Assembly (NCBI RefSeq): GCF_029633825.1
Contig: NZ_CP090640.1
Location: 3,410,001-3,474,000 of the forward strand
Direction of reading: 5' to 3'
DNA from: Burkholderia contaminans
Lineage (GTDB): Bacteria > Pseudomonadota > Gammaproteobacteria > Burkholderiales > Burkholderiaceae
DNA: 64,000 bases
The position numbers were made by a program, and so were the translations under genes. The notes beneath the pieces are model-generated. The model was not told where the DNA came from. It made no database searches and saw only the letters and a list, made by a program, of their open reading frames with translations. Below, one piece after another: positions 1 to 9,652 of this stretch (within the stretch, counting starts at the first letter, position 1; every line of letters begins with the position of its first letter).

Positions 1-126
1 CGAAATTGGTGTTCGGCGTTCCGAAACGCGTGTTCATCTTCCCGAAATCGGTGTTCAGCCCGCCGAAACGGCTGTTCACTGCGCCGAAATGTGTGTTCGG
101 CGTGCCGAAACGAAAGGCGCGGTTTC
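1..126 (+). repeat. 21-bp tandem terminal repeats of IS21 copy 1
   Basis: Units begin at 1, 22, 43, 64, 85 and 106, exactly 21 bp apart. Each starts CGAAA and the first five carry TGTTC about 8-9 bases in. Such arrays are the expected transposase-binding sites of IS21 ends. One similar unit (CGAAACGGGCGTTC) precedes the right tip near 2578. Confidence 0.8.
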
Positions 127-194
127 GGTTGGCGGTACTGCGGATGGCTCAATCGGCCGGCGGTTAAGGTTGCTCCTTTTGGGAGAAACCGACT

Positions 195-1746
195 ATGCCG
201 GCTCACCGGACGACCATGCGCAAAATAAAAGATGTGCTTCGCCTGAAATGGACCTGTAATCTGTCTCACCGGCAAGTGAGCGGCGCGCTCGGCGTCGGGC
301 TCGGTACCATTACCCAATATTTGCAGCTTGCCGCCTCGGCCGGCTCGGACTGGGCGAAGATCGAGCCGCTGTCCGAGGCAGAGCTGGAGCAGTTGCTCGT
401 CAACGGCGCCGTTCCGACGACGGCCGCAGGCAAGCGCATGGAGCCTGACTGCGCCTGGATTCATCGGGAGTTGCGCCGCAAAGGCGTAACCTTGCAACTG
501 CTGTGGGAGGAGTACGTCGGCGCGAACCCCGGCCAGAAGACCTTGCGCTACACGCAGTTCTGTCAGCGATACAAGGACTGGGCCCAGACGTTGAAGCGCT
601 CGATGCCCCAGCAACATTACGCCGGCGAGAGTTGTTCGCCGACTACGCCGGGCAAACGGTGCCGATTCTCGATCGCACCGGCGGCATTGCGTTCAAGGCG
701 CACATCTTCGTCGCCGTGCTCGGCGCATCGAATTACACGTATGCGTGCGCTACGCGATCGGAAGCGACACCCGACTGGATCGGTGGCCTCATTGACGCGA
801 TGGAGTTCTGCGGCGGCGTGCCCGCTCTGCTTGTGCCCGACAACCCGAGGGCACTGATCTCGAACGCCGACCGCTACGAACCCACGCTCGGCCTGACCAC
901 GCAGGACTTCGTGAACCATTACGGTACCGCGATGCTGCCCGCGCGCCCGCGCAAGCCGAAGGATAAGGCGAAAGTTGAGGTCGGCGTACAGATCGTCGAA
1001 CGATGGATTCTCGCCCGCCTCCGGAATTACCGGTTCTACAGTCTGGCCGAACTGAACAAGGCGATCGCCGGGTTGATCAATGACCTGAATACGCGGCCGT
1101 TCAAGAAGCTCGATGGCACTCGACGCGAGTGGTTCGAGCGGCTCGACAAACCGGCGCTGCGCCCGTTGCCGACGCGTCGCTACGAAATCGCCACCTTCCA
1201 GAAGTGCCGCGTCAACATTGACGCGCACATTGAGGTAGACGGTCACTACTACAGCGCACCGCACAGTCTTGTGCGTCAGGAAGTCCACGCGCGCGTGACG
1301 CGTTACGGTGTAGAAGTCCTGCACGGCGGCAAGCGCGTTGCCGCCCACGCTCGCAGTCGGCTCAAGGGAAGTACACCACCGTGGCCGAGCATATGCCTGC
1401 GGCTTACCGCGCCCACATGGAATGGACCCCGAGCCGGCTGCTGCACTGGGGTACATCGATCGGCGTCAGCGCTGAGGCGATCGTCAGGCATTTGCTGACG
1501 AACCGTCCGCACCCGGAAATGGGATACCGGGCCTGCCTGGGTCTGCTGTCGCTGTCGCGCAAGTACGGCAAGGAGCGGCTGGAAGCGGCGTGTCAGCGCG
1601 CACTCGTGATTGGCGCGCCGACCCAGCGGTCCGTGCGCACCATCCTGCAAACCGGCGCCGACAAGCATCCACTGCCACAAAGCGGGGCCACCGAATGGCA
1701 GTCGCCCCTGCACGAGAACGTGCGAGGGCCCAAGTATTACCACTGA
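195..1746 (+). pseudogene. istA: IS21-family transposase IstA, two -1 frameshifts
   Basis: Three overlapping frames (195-~630, ~630-~1368, ~1368-1746) together give a complete IstA colinear with the intact 517-residue copy at 51891-53444. The order is an N-terminal helix-turn-helix (SHRQVSGALG), a DDE integrase core and the C-terminal YSAPHSLV region. The first frame loss is a missing base in the codon corresponding to the Lys of GEKLFAD, near 630. The second follows HARSRLK near 1368. Both are single-base deletions relative to copy 2. IstA is the DDE transposase of IS21 and works with IstB. Either the gene is decayed or the shifts are sequencing errors; two independent shifts favour decay. 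Confidence 0.85.
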
Positions 1747-1761
1747 CCCAAGGAGGTCGCG

Positions 1762-2511
1762 ATGTTGATGCAGCAAACCCTCTCCCAGCTCAAGGCCCTC
1801 AAGCTGGACGGCATGGCTCGCGCGTTCGAGGAACAGGCGGCGCTGACGGCCAGCACGAGCCTGTCGTTCGAGGAACGCTTCGGCATGGTCGTGGATCGTG
1901 AGATCGCCTGGCGCGATACCCGGCGGCTCGAGCGATTGCTCAAGTCTGCGAAGCTCAAGAATCCCCAGGCCTGCGTTGAGGACATCGAGTACCGGCAGAG
2001 CCGTGGGCTCGACAAGGGTATCGTCGCTACGCTCGCCGGCTGTGACTGGATCCGCAATGCACAGAACCTCATCCTGACAGGGCCGACTGGCGCCGGAAAA
2101 ACATGGGTCGCCTGCGCCTTCGGCCAGCAGGCCTGCCGACAGGGATTCTCCGTGCTGTACGTGCGCGTCGCCCGGCTGTTCGAGGAATTGAAGATCGCCC
2201 ATGGCGACGGCAGCTTCACACGTCGGCTCGCGCAGCTCGCCAAGATGGACGTCCTGTTGCTCGACGACTGGGGACTGCAGGACGTCGACCAGGGCGCGCG
2301 CAACGACTTGCTCGAAGTGCTCGACGATCGCGTCGGCACGCGATCCACGATCATCACATCGCAATTGCCCCTTGAACACTGGCACGCCTGGCTGCAAGAC
2401 CCGACTCTCGCCGACGCAATCCTCGACCGCCTCGTCCATCAGGCTCACAAGCTTGCATTGAAGGGCGACTCGATGCGCAAGAAGAACGCACCTGATCAAA
2501 AAGTAGCCTGA
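1762..2511 (+). CDS. istB: IS21-family ATPase helper IstB
   Basis: A full-length 249-residue IstB, the AAA+ ATPase that selects and licenses target DNA for IstA. It has Walker A GPTGAGKT near residue 112 and a Walker B LLLDDWG near 170. It starts at ATG with an AGGAGG motif about 7 bases upstream (1751-1756), 15 bp after the istA stop, the usual IS21 spacing. It is nearly identical to the IstB at 51126-51875, but the last few residues differ (NAPDQKVA here). It looks intact, so it could still serve other IS21 copies in trans. Confidence 0.92.
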   Translation: MLMQQTLSQLKALKLDGMARAFEEQAALTASTSLSFEERFGMVVDREIAWRDTRRLERLLKSAKLKNPQACVEDIEYRQSRGLDKGIVATLAGCDWIRNAQNLILTGPTGAGKTWVACAFGQQACRQGFSVLYVRVARLFEELKIAHGDGSFTRRLAQLAKMDVLLLDDWGLQDVDQGARNDLLEVLDDRVGTRSTIITSQLPLEHWHAWLQDPTLADAILDRLVHQAHKLALKGDSMRKKNAPDQKVA

Positions 2512-2610
2512 TCTCGAACACCTGCAGTACAATCTAAGCACAACGCAGCACCTCCCTCCTGGCCTGTTCGACTTCACCGAAACGGGCGTTCAACTTCCCC
2601 GAAATACGCA

Positions 2611-4107
2611 GTCTGCCCCCAGATCGTAGAACTCGCCGCCGAGGCCCAACACCGTGGCCCGCATCGAACGCCCCATGTCGAAGGCAAAGACACGCGAGCC
2701 GGGATAGCGCCGGAACTGCAAAGCCAGCGTGGCGAGCAGGACCGACTTGCCCATGCCCGTGGGGCCGGCCACCAGCGTGTGCCCCACGTCCCCGATGTGT
2801 GTCACAAGCCGGAACGGCGTGGCGCCCTCGGTGCGCGTGACGATCAGCGGTGGCCCGCCGAGATGCGCGTTCTTCTCCGGACCGGCCCATACCGCCGACA
2901 CCGGCATCAGGTGCGCCAGGTTCAGCGTCGAGACAATGGGCTGGCGCACATTGGCATAGGCATTGCCCGGCACCGACGACAGCCACGCCTCCACCGAGTT
3001 GAGCGTTTCAGGAATGGTGACGAATCCCCGCCCCTGGACCACACGCTCGACCATCCGCAGCTTCTCATCGGCCACGGCCGGATCGGCGTCGAGTACCGTC
3101 AGCGTCGTGGTGACGTAGCCGAAAGCGACCTGGTCTCCGCCCAGTTCCTGCAGGGCCGCATCGGCGTCCGCCGACTTGTTGCTCGCATCGGTATCGACCA
3201 GCGGAGATTCCTGCTGGAAGATGGTCTCGCGCAGCAGCGCCACGATGTTCTTGCGTTTGGCGAACCATTGGCGGCGCAGGCGGCGCAGCTCCTTCTCAGC
3301 CTCGGCCTTGTCCATGCACAGGAAGCGCGTGCTCCAGCGGTAGGCAAAGCCCAACCGGTTGAGGTCGTCCAGAATCCCCGGCCAAGTCGCGGTGGGAAAG
3401 CCCCGAATCGTCGCCACGCGGATGTGCTGGTCGCCCAGCATGGGCGCCAGGCCGCCCACCAGGGCGCAATCGGCCAACAGCGCATCGAGGTGGAATGGAA
3501 CCTCGGGCACCGACAACGCATAGCGCCGCGTGGACACGGTCGCGTGCAGATACGTCAACGTTCGGCTGTCATCGAGCCAGGCCATCTCGGGCATCGCGCC
3601 GTCGAGCAGGTCGAAGATGCGGTCGGTTTCCGCGATGAAGGCGGCCAGGCGTTCGCGCCAGTCCACGCCCTGCGTCGGCGTGTTCTCATAGAGCATGTTG
3701 GCTGCTCGCGCATGGGACTCTTCCGGCGGAAGGTAGACGAAGGTCAGGTGATAGCCGCTCTCGAAGTGCTGCCCCGATCCCTCAAAGGCAGCCCGGCGCT
3801 CCTCATCCACCAGCCAGGACAGCGGCTCCGGAAAGTCGGAATGCGGATAGTGCGCGGCCGGCCGCCGCTCGGCCTCGATGAATAGGGCCCAGCCCGAACC
3901 CAGCCGGCGCAGCGCGTTGTTCAGGCGCGCCGACGTGGCGATCAACTCGCCCTGCGTGGCGCTGTCCAGATCCGGCCCCCGAAACCGTGCAGAGCGCTGG
4001 AACGAACCGTCCTTGTTCAAGACAACGCCCGGAGCCACCAAGCCGGCCCAGGGCAGCCAGTCGGCCAGCAGCGCGGGCCGCCGGCGGTATTCGGCAAGGT
4101 TCAGCAT
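2611..4107 (-). pseudogene. trbE: TrbE / VirB4-type conjugation ATPase, 3' part cut off by IS21
   Basis: TrbE is the VirB4-family ATPase that powers assembly of the conjugative type IV secretion channel at the inner membrane. The N-terminal 499 residues are present, including the CagE/TrbE domain and Walker A GPTGMGKS near residue 446. The native frame ends at 2611, where the IS21 tip begins, and six IS-encoded residues (CVFRGS) precede a stop. Family members are over 800 residues, so Walker B and the C-terminal third are missing or lie left of the window. It follows trbD by 9 bp in the conserved order traG-copG-trbB-trbC-trbD-trbE. Confidence 0.9.
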
Positions 4108-4116
4108 GGCATCCCC

Positions 4117-4389
4117 TCACACGTCCAGCAGCGGCTTGTACTTGATGTGCCGCGCAAAGACCTGCATGAACTGCGGATCGACGCGAGCACCCCAGACCGC
4201 CAGCGCATGGCCGGCGATCCACAGCACGGCACCCGGAATCCACAGCTGCAGGCCCAGCCCCACGGCAGCGGCCAGCGTGCCCGTGGCGATGGCCACGGTG
4301 CGTGGCGCGCCGCCGAGCAGGATAGGCTCGGCCAGCGAGCGGTGCAGCGGCACCTCGAAGCCTGCCGCGATGCTCTCGCGCGGGCTCAT
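4117..4389 (-). CDS. trbD: TrbD / VirB3-like conjugation membrane protein
   Basis: A 90-residue protein with a VirB3/TrbD shape: short basic N-terminus (MSPRESIAAGFEVPLHRSL), one strongly hydrophobic stretch of about 40 residues forming a hairpin of membrane segments, and a cytosolic tail ending HIKYKPLLDV. TrbD partners TrbE at the inner membrane. The ATG at 4389 overlaps the trbC stop by 4 bp, indicating translational coupling. Confidence 0.88.
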   Translation of the reverse strand: MSPRESIAAGFEVPLHRSLAEPILLGGAPRTVAIATGTLAAAVGLGLQLWIPGAVLWIAGHALAVWGARVDPQFMQVFARHIKYKPLLDV

Positions 4390-4760
4390 ACGACCGCCCC
4401 GCCCGAGAAGCTGAAGAACGACAGGAAGAACGAGGACGCCGCGAAAGCGATGGACAGGCCGAAGACGATCTGGATCAGCTTGCGAAACCCGCCCGACATG
4501 TCGCCAAACGCGAGCGCCAGGCCGGTCGAGATGATGATGATCACCGCGATGATCTTGGCCACAGGCCCCTGGATGGATTCCAGGATGGCTTGCAGCGGCC
4601 CTTCCCAGGGCATGCTGGAGCCCGCAGCCTGCGCGGTGCCGGCTAGAAGCAGCAACAGCGCGGCCAGCATCAGCCCCTGCATGGCAGGGCGCGCCAAACC
4701 ATGCCCCGAAAATTTGGAAAGCGGATTTGCGGAAAAACGGCAAGTAGTAGCGTGTGTCAT
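4386..4760 (-). CDS. trbC: TrbC / VirB2-type conjugative pilin precursor
   Basis: The 124-residue protein has a long leader with a hydrophobic core and an Ala-X-Ala-type cleavage region (AGTAQAAGSS) near residue 45. Two transmembrane helices follow, separated by a short loop (FGDMSGGFRKL). This is the layout of TrbC/VirB2 pilins, which form the shaft of the mating pilus. In RP4 the pilin is matured by TraF, and a traF homologue is present at 24267-24863. The gene overlaps both trbB (4 bp) and trbD (4 bp). Confidence 0.88.
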   Translation of the reverse strand: MTHATTCRFSANPLSKFSGHGLARPAMQGLMLAALLLLLAGTAQAAGSSMPWEGPLQAILESIQGPVAKIIAVIIIISTGLALAFGDMSGGFRKLIQIVFGLSIAFAASSFFLSFFSFSGGAVV

Positions 4761-5776
4761 GGAAGTTCTCCAGGTTGGGTTGAGGAAGGGACGGAAACGG
4801 AGGAAAGTGGTGGCGGCAGGGCATCGTCGAGCTGGTAGCTGGAGGCATCGAAGCCGATCACGCGGGCGATGCTGTCGATGCGGCGCTTGCGCCCTCGCCC
4901 GGCGATGTGGATCACGACATTGACGGCCTCGGCGATCAGCGCGCGGGGTGGATGGACCGCCACTTCGAGAATCAATTGCTCCAGACGCAGCAGCGCACCC
5001 AGCGCGGAGCCCGCATGGATGGTGGCGATGCCACCAGGGTGGCCCGTGCCCCAGACCTTGATGAGATCCAGCGCCTCACCGCCGCGCACCTCGCCCACGA
5101 CGACACGGTCCGGGCGCAGGCGCATGGAGGAACGCACCAGCTCCTGCATGGACACCACGCCCTGGCGCGTGCGCAACGGCACATGGTCACGGGCCGCACA
5201 TTGCAGCTCTACGGTGTCTTCGAGCACAAGCACGCGGTCGCCCGTGGCAGCGATCTCTGCGAGCAGCGCATTGGCGAGCGTCGTCTTGCCGGTGCTGGTG
5301 CCGCCGGCGATAAGGATGTTCTGCCGCTCACGCACGACCTCCACCAGAAACTCCGCCTGGTCGGCGGTCATCATTCCGTCGGTGACATAGCGAGCCAGTG
5401 GAATCACGCCCACGGCACGCTTGCGCAGTGCAAAGGCCGGTGCAGGTGCAGCGGGTGGCAGGATGCCCTCGAAGCGCTCGCCGGTTTCTGGCAGCTCTGC
5501 CGTCAGCAGCGGCTGGCCGCGATGCACCTCCGCGCCGACGTGGGCCGCCACCAACCGGATGATGCGTTCACCATCCGCTTCGGACAGCTCCACGCCCAGC
5601 GGCGCGCGGCCCGATGACAGCCGGTCAATCCAGAGGGTACGGTCGGGGTTAAGCATGATTTCCACCACGTCCGGGTCATCCAGCGCTGCGGCGATGACCG
5701 GCCCCATGGCCGTGCGCAGCATGCGAATGCGGCGGTCCAGCGACGTGGCCATGGGCGATGGGGGAACGCCACTCAT
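4757..5776 (-). CDS. trbB: TrbB / VirB11-type secretion ATPase
   Basis: A 339-residue VirB11-like hexameric traffic ATPase that works at the cytoplasmic base of the transfer channel. It shows Walker A GGTSTGKTTL near residue 165, an Asp-box LVLEDTVELQC, the Walker B region RVVVGEVRGGEALD and the conserved GHPGGIATIHA His box. The length matches TrbB. The ATG at 5776 overlaps the copG stop; a second Met at residue 9 is possible. It is co-transcribed with the other tra/trb genes. Confidence 0.93.
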   Translation of the reverse strand: MSGVPPSPMATSLDRRIRMLRTAMGPVIAAALDDPDVVEIMLNPDRTLWIDRLSSGRAPLGVELSEADGERIIRLVAAHVGAEVHRGQPLLTAELPETGERFEGILPPAAPAPAFALRKRAVGVIPLARYVTDGMMTADQAEFLVEVVRERQNILIAGGTSTGKTTLANALLAEIAATGDRVLVLEDTVELQCAARDHVPLRTRQGVVSMQELVRSSMRLRPDRVVVGEVRGGEALDLIKVWGTGHPGGIATIHAGSALGALLRLEQLILEVAVHPPRALIAEAVNVVIHIAGRGRKRRIDSIARVIGFDASSYQLDDALPPPLSSVSVPSSTQPGELP

Positions 5777-6237
5777 CGGGATCGCTCCTGTGCTTCGGCG
5801 ACTGCCGCCGCGTCATCCATTCGCGCACCATCGGGCTGCAGTTCCTCCACCACGTCGCGCACCAGGCTGCGCCCACGCAGCAGGTGGCGGCCGAGTTGTT
5901 CGACAAACTGCTCGAAACGCGCCTTGCCCTGGGCGCGGGCCGCGTCCTGATGCGCTTCGGGCACCGGCGTGCTGACGGTCAGGAAGTAGCGGATGAACAG
6001 CGCCAGCGTCTCGATCTCAATGTTCTGATCGCGGTCCAACCGCTCGAACTGGCGCGCCAGCCGGTCGAGCCGCTTGGCAATCGCCGCCTCGCGCTGGTCG
6101 GCCGCATCGGGCGATAGCCAGGACGCTAATGCGGCAGCGACGATGGACGACTTGGAGACGCCCTTCTTAGCGGCCAGTTCATCAAGACGCCTGGCGTGCT
6201 CGGGCTGGATGAAGAGATTGAGGCGGTGCTGGCTCAT
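5773..6237 (-). CDS. CopG-type ribbon-helix-helix protein of the transfer operon
   Basis: The 154-residue protein begins with a ribbon-helix-helix DNA-binding fold (HRLNLFIQPEHARRLDELAAKKGVSKSSIV), followed by a helical, charged C-terminal part. A CopG-like gene between traG and trbB is a constant feature of Tn4371-type transfer modules. It probably autoregulates the operon or helps the relaxosome. It overlaps traG and trbB by 4 bp each. The exact DNA target cannot be read from the sequence. Confidence 0.8.
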   Translation of the reverse strand: MSQHRLNLFIQPEHARRLDELAAKKGVSKSSIVAAALASWLSPDAADQREAAIAKRLDRLARQFERLDRDQNIEIETLALFIRYFLTVSTPVPEAHQDAARAQGKARFEQFVEQLGRHLLRGRSLVRDVVEELQPDGARMDDAAAVAEAQERSR

Positions 6238-8231
6238 AGATCGATTCCGTCGTCAGGGTCGAGGGATGCCAGCCGAGCCGTGCGCTGCAGGGCCGGATCG
6301 AACTGGCGGGGAAGTGGAAGCGGCACTTCGTCGTCATCGAGCAGCGCGAGGTCTGCAGCGGGTGCAGCCAGCTCGGGGTCATACTCAACGGCTTCAGACA
6401 GTTCGGGCTGGCGGCGCGGGCCACCGTCGTCGGCGCTACCGATGCCATCGACGGCTTCGATGGCCGGTGCCACCGGAACGGCCGGAATCACCAGGCCGCT
6501 CCAGTCATCAGCGCGTGCCGGAGGCGCGTCGGAATAGCGGCCATTCGCTAGCACAGGCGGCGGCAGAACGCGCCGCTTGAAATTGCTGTCCGTGTAGTAG
6601 CGCAGCTTCCTGCCCTTGATCGGCGCCATGCTGGACACCATCACCACGGCTTCATCGGGCGGGAGCTGCATCACCTCACCGGGCGTCAGCAGCGGGCGCG
6701 CCGTTTCCTGGCGTGACACCATCAGGTGGCCCAGCCACGGAGCCAGCCGATGGCCGGCGTAGTTGCGCTGTGCACGCAGTTCGGTCGCGGTGCCAAGGGT
6801 TTCAGAAATGCGCTTGGCGGTGCGCTCGTCATTGGTGGCAAAGGTCACTCGCACATGGCAGTTGTCTAGGATCGAATGGTTCTGGCCGTAGGCCTTGTCG
6901 ATCTGGTTGAGCGACTGCGCAATCAGGAAGCTGCGGATGCCGTAGCCCGCCATGAAGGCCAAGGCCGTTTCGAAGAAGTCGAGCCGGCCCAGCGCCGGAA
7001 ACTCGTCGAGCATCAACAACAGCTTGTGTCGGCGCGCGATCCCATCCGAACCATCCAGCGATTCAGTCAGGCGCCGCCCGATCTGGTTGAGGATCAAGCG
7101 GATCAGCGGTTTGGTGCGGCTGATGTCCGACGGCGGTACCACCAGGTACAGCGATACCGGGTGCTCTGCTGCGATCAGGTCGGCGATGCGCCAGTCGCAG
7201 CGCGATGTGACTTCGGCCACGGTGGGATCGCGGTACAGGCCGAGGAATGACATGGCGGTGGAGAGAACACCGGAGCGCTCGTTGTCGCTCTTGTTGAGCA
7301 CTTCGCGCGCCGCCGAGGCGACGACGGGATGCGCGGCATCGCCCAGATGCTTCGTCGTCATCATCCGGTGCAGCGTCAGCTCGAAGGGGCACGCGGGGTC
7401 GCTGAGGAAATTGGCGACGCCGCGCAGCGTCTTGTCCTCGCCCGCATACAGCACGTGCAGGATGGCGCCGACCAGCAGAGCATGGGAAGTCTTCTCCCAA
7501 TGGTTGCGCCGCTCAAGCGCGCCTTCGGGATCAACCAGGATGTCCGCGATGTTCTGCACGTCGCGGACTTCATGCGCGCCCCGTCGGACTTCCAGCAGCG
7601 GGTTATAGGCTGCGGACTTGGCATCGGTGGGGTTGAAAAGCAGGCAGTGAGAGAAGCGCGAACGCCAGCCGGCGGTGATGGACCAGTTCTCGCCCTTGAT
7701 GTCGTGGATGACGGCCGACGCCGGCCAGGAGAGCAAGGTGGGAACCACCAGCCCCACGCCCTTGCCCGAACGCGTCGGTGCGAACGTCAGGATGTGCTCC
7801 GGCCCTTCGTGGCGCAGGTACTGGCGTTGATGCAGACCGAGGAAAACGCCGGCAGCTTTGTCGAGGCCAGCCTTGCGGACGTCCTCAGCGTTTGCCCAGC
7901 GGGCCGAGCCGTAAGTCGTGACCAGCTTCGACTGTCGCGAGCGCCAGATCGACATGCCGATGGCAACCATCACGGCCACTAGGCCACTGCCGCCCGCGAT
8001 CGCACCGCCGATGTCGAAGACGCGCGGCGCATAGGCGTCGAAGAAAAACCACCACTCGAACAGCCGCCAGGGGTAATAGACCGGCGTGTTCAGAAAATCG
8101 AACCAGGGCGAGCCCAGGCGCAGTTGGTAGCCCAAGGCGGCAGCGGTCCATTGTGTGGCGCCCCACACGCCAGCGATCACGATGCCGAACACGACAGCGA
8201 TCTGGCCGAACAGCACGTTCGTCCCTTGCAT
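6234..8231 (-). CDS. traG: TraG / VirD4-type coupling protein
   Basis: A type IV coupling protein of 665 residues that links the relaxosome to the secretion channel. It has N-terminal transmembrane segments (residues about 6-30 and 70-100), Walker A FAPTRSGKGVG near 157 and a Walker B-type LLLMLDEFPALG near 400. An upstream reading extension to 8273 exists, but the ATG at 8231 is preceded by GGGAGG at good spacing and gives the usual TraG N-terminus (MQGTNVLFGQ). It is the first gene of the traG-copG-trbBCDE block. Confidence 0.93.
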   Translation of the reverse strand: MQGTNVLFGQIAVVFGIVIAGVWGATQWTAAALGYQLRLGSPWFDFLNTPVYYPWRLFEWWFFFDAYAPRVFDIGGAIAGGSGLVAVMVAIGMSIWRSRQSKLVTTYGSARWANAEDVRKAGLDKAAGVFLGLHQRQYLRHEGPEHILTFAPTRSGKGVGLVVPTLLSWPASAVIHDIKGENWSITAGWRSRFSHCLLFNPTDAKSAAYNPLLEVRRGAHEVRDVQNIADILVDPEGALERRNHWEKTSHALLVGAILHVLYAGEDKTLRGVANFLSDPACPFELTLHRMMTTKHLGDAAHPVVASAAREVLNKSDNERSGVLSTAMSFLGLYRDPTVAEVTSRCDWRIADLIAAEHPVSLYLVVPPSDISRTKPLIRLILNQIGRRLTESLDGSDGIARRHKLLLMLDEFPALGRLDFFETALAFMAGYGIRSFLIAQSLNQIDKAYGQNHSILDNCHVRVTFATNDERTAKRISETLGTATELRAQRNYAGHRLAPWLGHLMVSRQETARPLLTPGEVMQLPPDEAVVMVSSMAPIKGRKLRYYTDSNFKRRVLPPPVLANGRYSDAPPARADDWSGLVIPAVPVAPAIEAVDGIGSADDGGPRRQPELSEAVEYDPELAAPAADLALLDDDEVPLPLPRQFDPALQRTARLASLDPDDGIDL

Positions 8232-8362
8232 TGACTGACCTCCCATCACGGCACGGCGATGTGCCGCAGGCATCAGGATCAGTGCCGTGGAAGGTGCCGG
8301 TCAAAGACCTTTGTGGCGGGGATTGAGGCCGAATGAGCCAGATTTCTTGCTGTGGCGAAGAC

Positions 8363-8393
8363 AATAAAAAAGCCGCAAGCGCGAGCGCGTTGC
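8363..8393 (-). terminator. Possible intrinsic terminator after the lipoprotein gene
   Basis: On the minus strand a G+C-rich imperfect hairpin (GCAACGCG ... CGCGCTTGC) is followed by GGCTTTTTTATT. It lies between the lipoprotein gene (stop at 8447) and the traG start, so it could separate lysR/lipoprotein transcription from the transfer operon. The stem is short with one bulge. Confidence 0.5.
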
Positions 8394-8446
8394 AGCGTAA
8401 GGTGGTAACAGCAAGATTCGTCGCGGCGCAGCGACGGCGAAGAGGA

Positions 8447-8674
8447 CTACGGGGATTTCTGCTCCGGCCGATCACCGAAGAAACGCAGGTTGACGGCCTC
8501 GGCGGCGCGGCGGCAGAGTTCTTCGCCGGCCTTCGCGCGGTCTTCCTTGCACAGGCGCTGGACCTCCTTGAGGCGCGCGGGATTCGCTATCAGTTCGTCC
8601 ACGGTGTCGGTGAGTTTGGACTGGCCGCAGGCCGTCAAAGTCATGGCGATGAGGGGCACAGCGATCCTGTTCAT
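8447..8674 (-). CDS. EexN-like entry-exclusion lipoprotein
   Basis: A 75-residue protein with a lipoprotein signal: basic start, hydrophobic stretch and lipobox LTAC followed by GQS. The remaining 55 residues contain the pattern VDEL-NPARL-EVQRLC seen in EexN-type small lipoproteins of conjugative elements, which block redundant mating into cells already carrying the element. Start ATG 8674 is chosen over GTG 8683 because AAAGGGTGG lies 7 bases upstream. It sits between lysR and traG. Confidence 0.7.
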   Translation of the reverse strand: MNRIAVPLIAMTLTACGQSKLTDTVDELIANPARLKEVQRLCKEDRAKAGEELCRRAAEAVNLRFFGDRPEQKSP

Positions 8675-8700
8675 GAAGACCACCCTTTCCAGGCGGAAAT

Positions 8701-9615
8701 TTACGAGCCATCAACGACGTTATCGCCGTCACCGGAATCGAGAACTGCGACCCGTTCGATAAACCGGGCCAGCATGGGAGAAGGCTCCAAGTCACGGTGC
8801 AACAGGTAGGTGGTCAGCATCTGCGGCTTGCCCGCCAAGCGCCGGGCCACGACGCCTGGCCCACGGCCGGATGCAATGTGCGTAGCACCTACCAACCCGA
8901 GTGCTAGCCCGGCGGAGACGAGGGTCATCATCACCTCATAGGAGGCTACGCGCTGCGCGATAAGTGGACTTTGCTCGTATCGGTGCAGAACGCGATCAAC
9001 TTGCCGCGCATGGCCTTCGCATATCGCCGGATCGCACAGCGCCAACGGATAGCGCAGCACTTCCTCCAGCGGAACTTGCTTGTGGGCCAGCACGGGATGG
9101 CGCGCGGGAACCGCCACCACCAGCTCGTCTTCCCACGCACGCCTGACCACTATGCCGTCACCCACCTCTTCGGCCATTGAGAAGCCGACGTCATACAGGT
9201 CGTCATGCAAGCCCTTGAGTTGCTGGACTAGTGACACCTCGAACAGCCGAATCTCTATCTCAGGATCTTCCTCGCGGCAGCGAGCCAGCAGAGCTGGCAA
9301 GCGCGACGGCGTGATGCCGTCGGACAGTGCGATACGCAACTGCCCATGAAAACCGTTGGCTGCTGATCTGACGCTATCGCGGGCTTGGTCCAGCGCGGAA
9401 AAGATGCGCGAAACATGCTCTAGGAACACCCGTCCTGCGCGAGTTAATTGCGTGCTGCGGGTGGTACGCACAAACAGACAAGCACCGAGTTCTTCCTCTA
9501 ACTCCTTGATGGTGCGCGATAGCGGTGACTGGTCGATATGCAGCCGCTCGGCGGCGCGAGCGAAGTGGAGTTCTTCGGCCACTGCCAAGAAACAGCGTAG
9601 ATGTCGAAGATCCAC
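8701..9615 (-). CDS. LysR-family transcriptional regulator of the ICE (traR-type)
   Basis: A typical 304-residue LysR protein: N-terminal winged helix-turn-helix (DLRHLRCFLAVAEELHFARAAERLHIDQSPLSRTIKELEEELG) and a periplasmic-binding-like effector domain. A lysR gene directly upstream of traG is characteristic of Tn4371-family ICEs and has been called traR there; control of transfer genes is inferred from position. The likely start is GTG at 9615. Its 5' side (9616-9652) is the junction with the catabolic cargo. Confidence 0.85.
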   Translation of the reverse strand: MDLRHLRCFLAVAEELHFARAAERLHIDQSPLSRTIKELEEELGACLFVRTTRSTQLTRAGRVFLEHVSRIFSALDQARDSVRSAANGFHGQLRIALSDGITPSRLPALLARCREEDPEIEIRLFEVSLVQQLKGLHDDLYDVGFSMAEEVGDGIVVRRAWEDELVVAVPARHPVLAHKQVPLEEVLRYPLALCDPAICEGHARQVDRVLHRYEQSPLIAQRVASYEVMMTLVSAGLALGLVGATHIASGRGPGVVARRLAGKPQMLTTYLLHRDLEPSPMLARFIERVAVLDSGDGDNVVDGS

Positions 9616-9652
9616 TTGTCACATTTCCTTTTTACCCGCTGAAGAAAGCAAC

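Larger units (their letters stand above)
1..2610 (+). mobile_element. IS21-family insertion sequence, copy 1 (left tip outside window), inserted in trbE
   Basis: The element holds an istA/istB pair flanked by arrays of short CGAAA-type repeats, as IS21-family elements do. The right tip ends in CCGAAATACGCA at 2610; on its far side trbE coding sequence resumes directly. The left tip, its target duplication and the rest of trbE lie before base 1. The proteins are close homologues of the second copy at 51028-53724, which ends in the same CCGAAATACGCA, but the internal terminal repeats differ. istA carries two frameshifts, so this copy is probably not autonomous. Confidence 0.9.

Noticed and set aside
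1..126. Regularly spaced 21-bp repeats resembling a small CRISPR array
   Set aside because: Repeat period is 21 bp with no separate spacers, and it lies at an IS21 end next to istA; these are transposase-binding repeats.
2779..3885. Long plus-strand open frame of 368 codons
   Set aside because: Antisense to trbE, with no domain; G+C-rich genes commonly leave such shadow frames.
8232..8446. Possible small gene between traG and the lipoprotein
   Set aside because: No frame with a start, ribosome-binding site and length over about 40 codons; the stretch holds a terminator-like hairpin instead.
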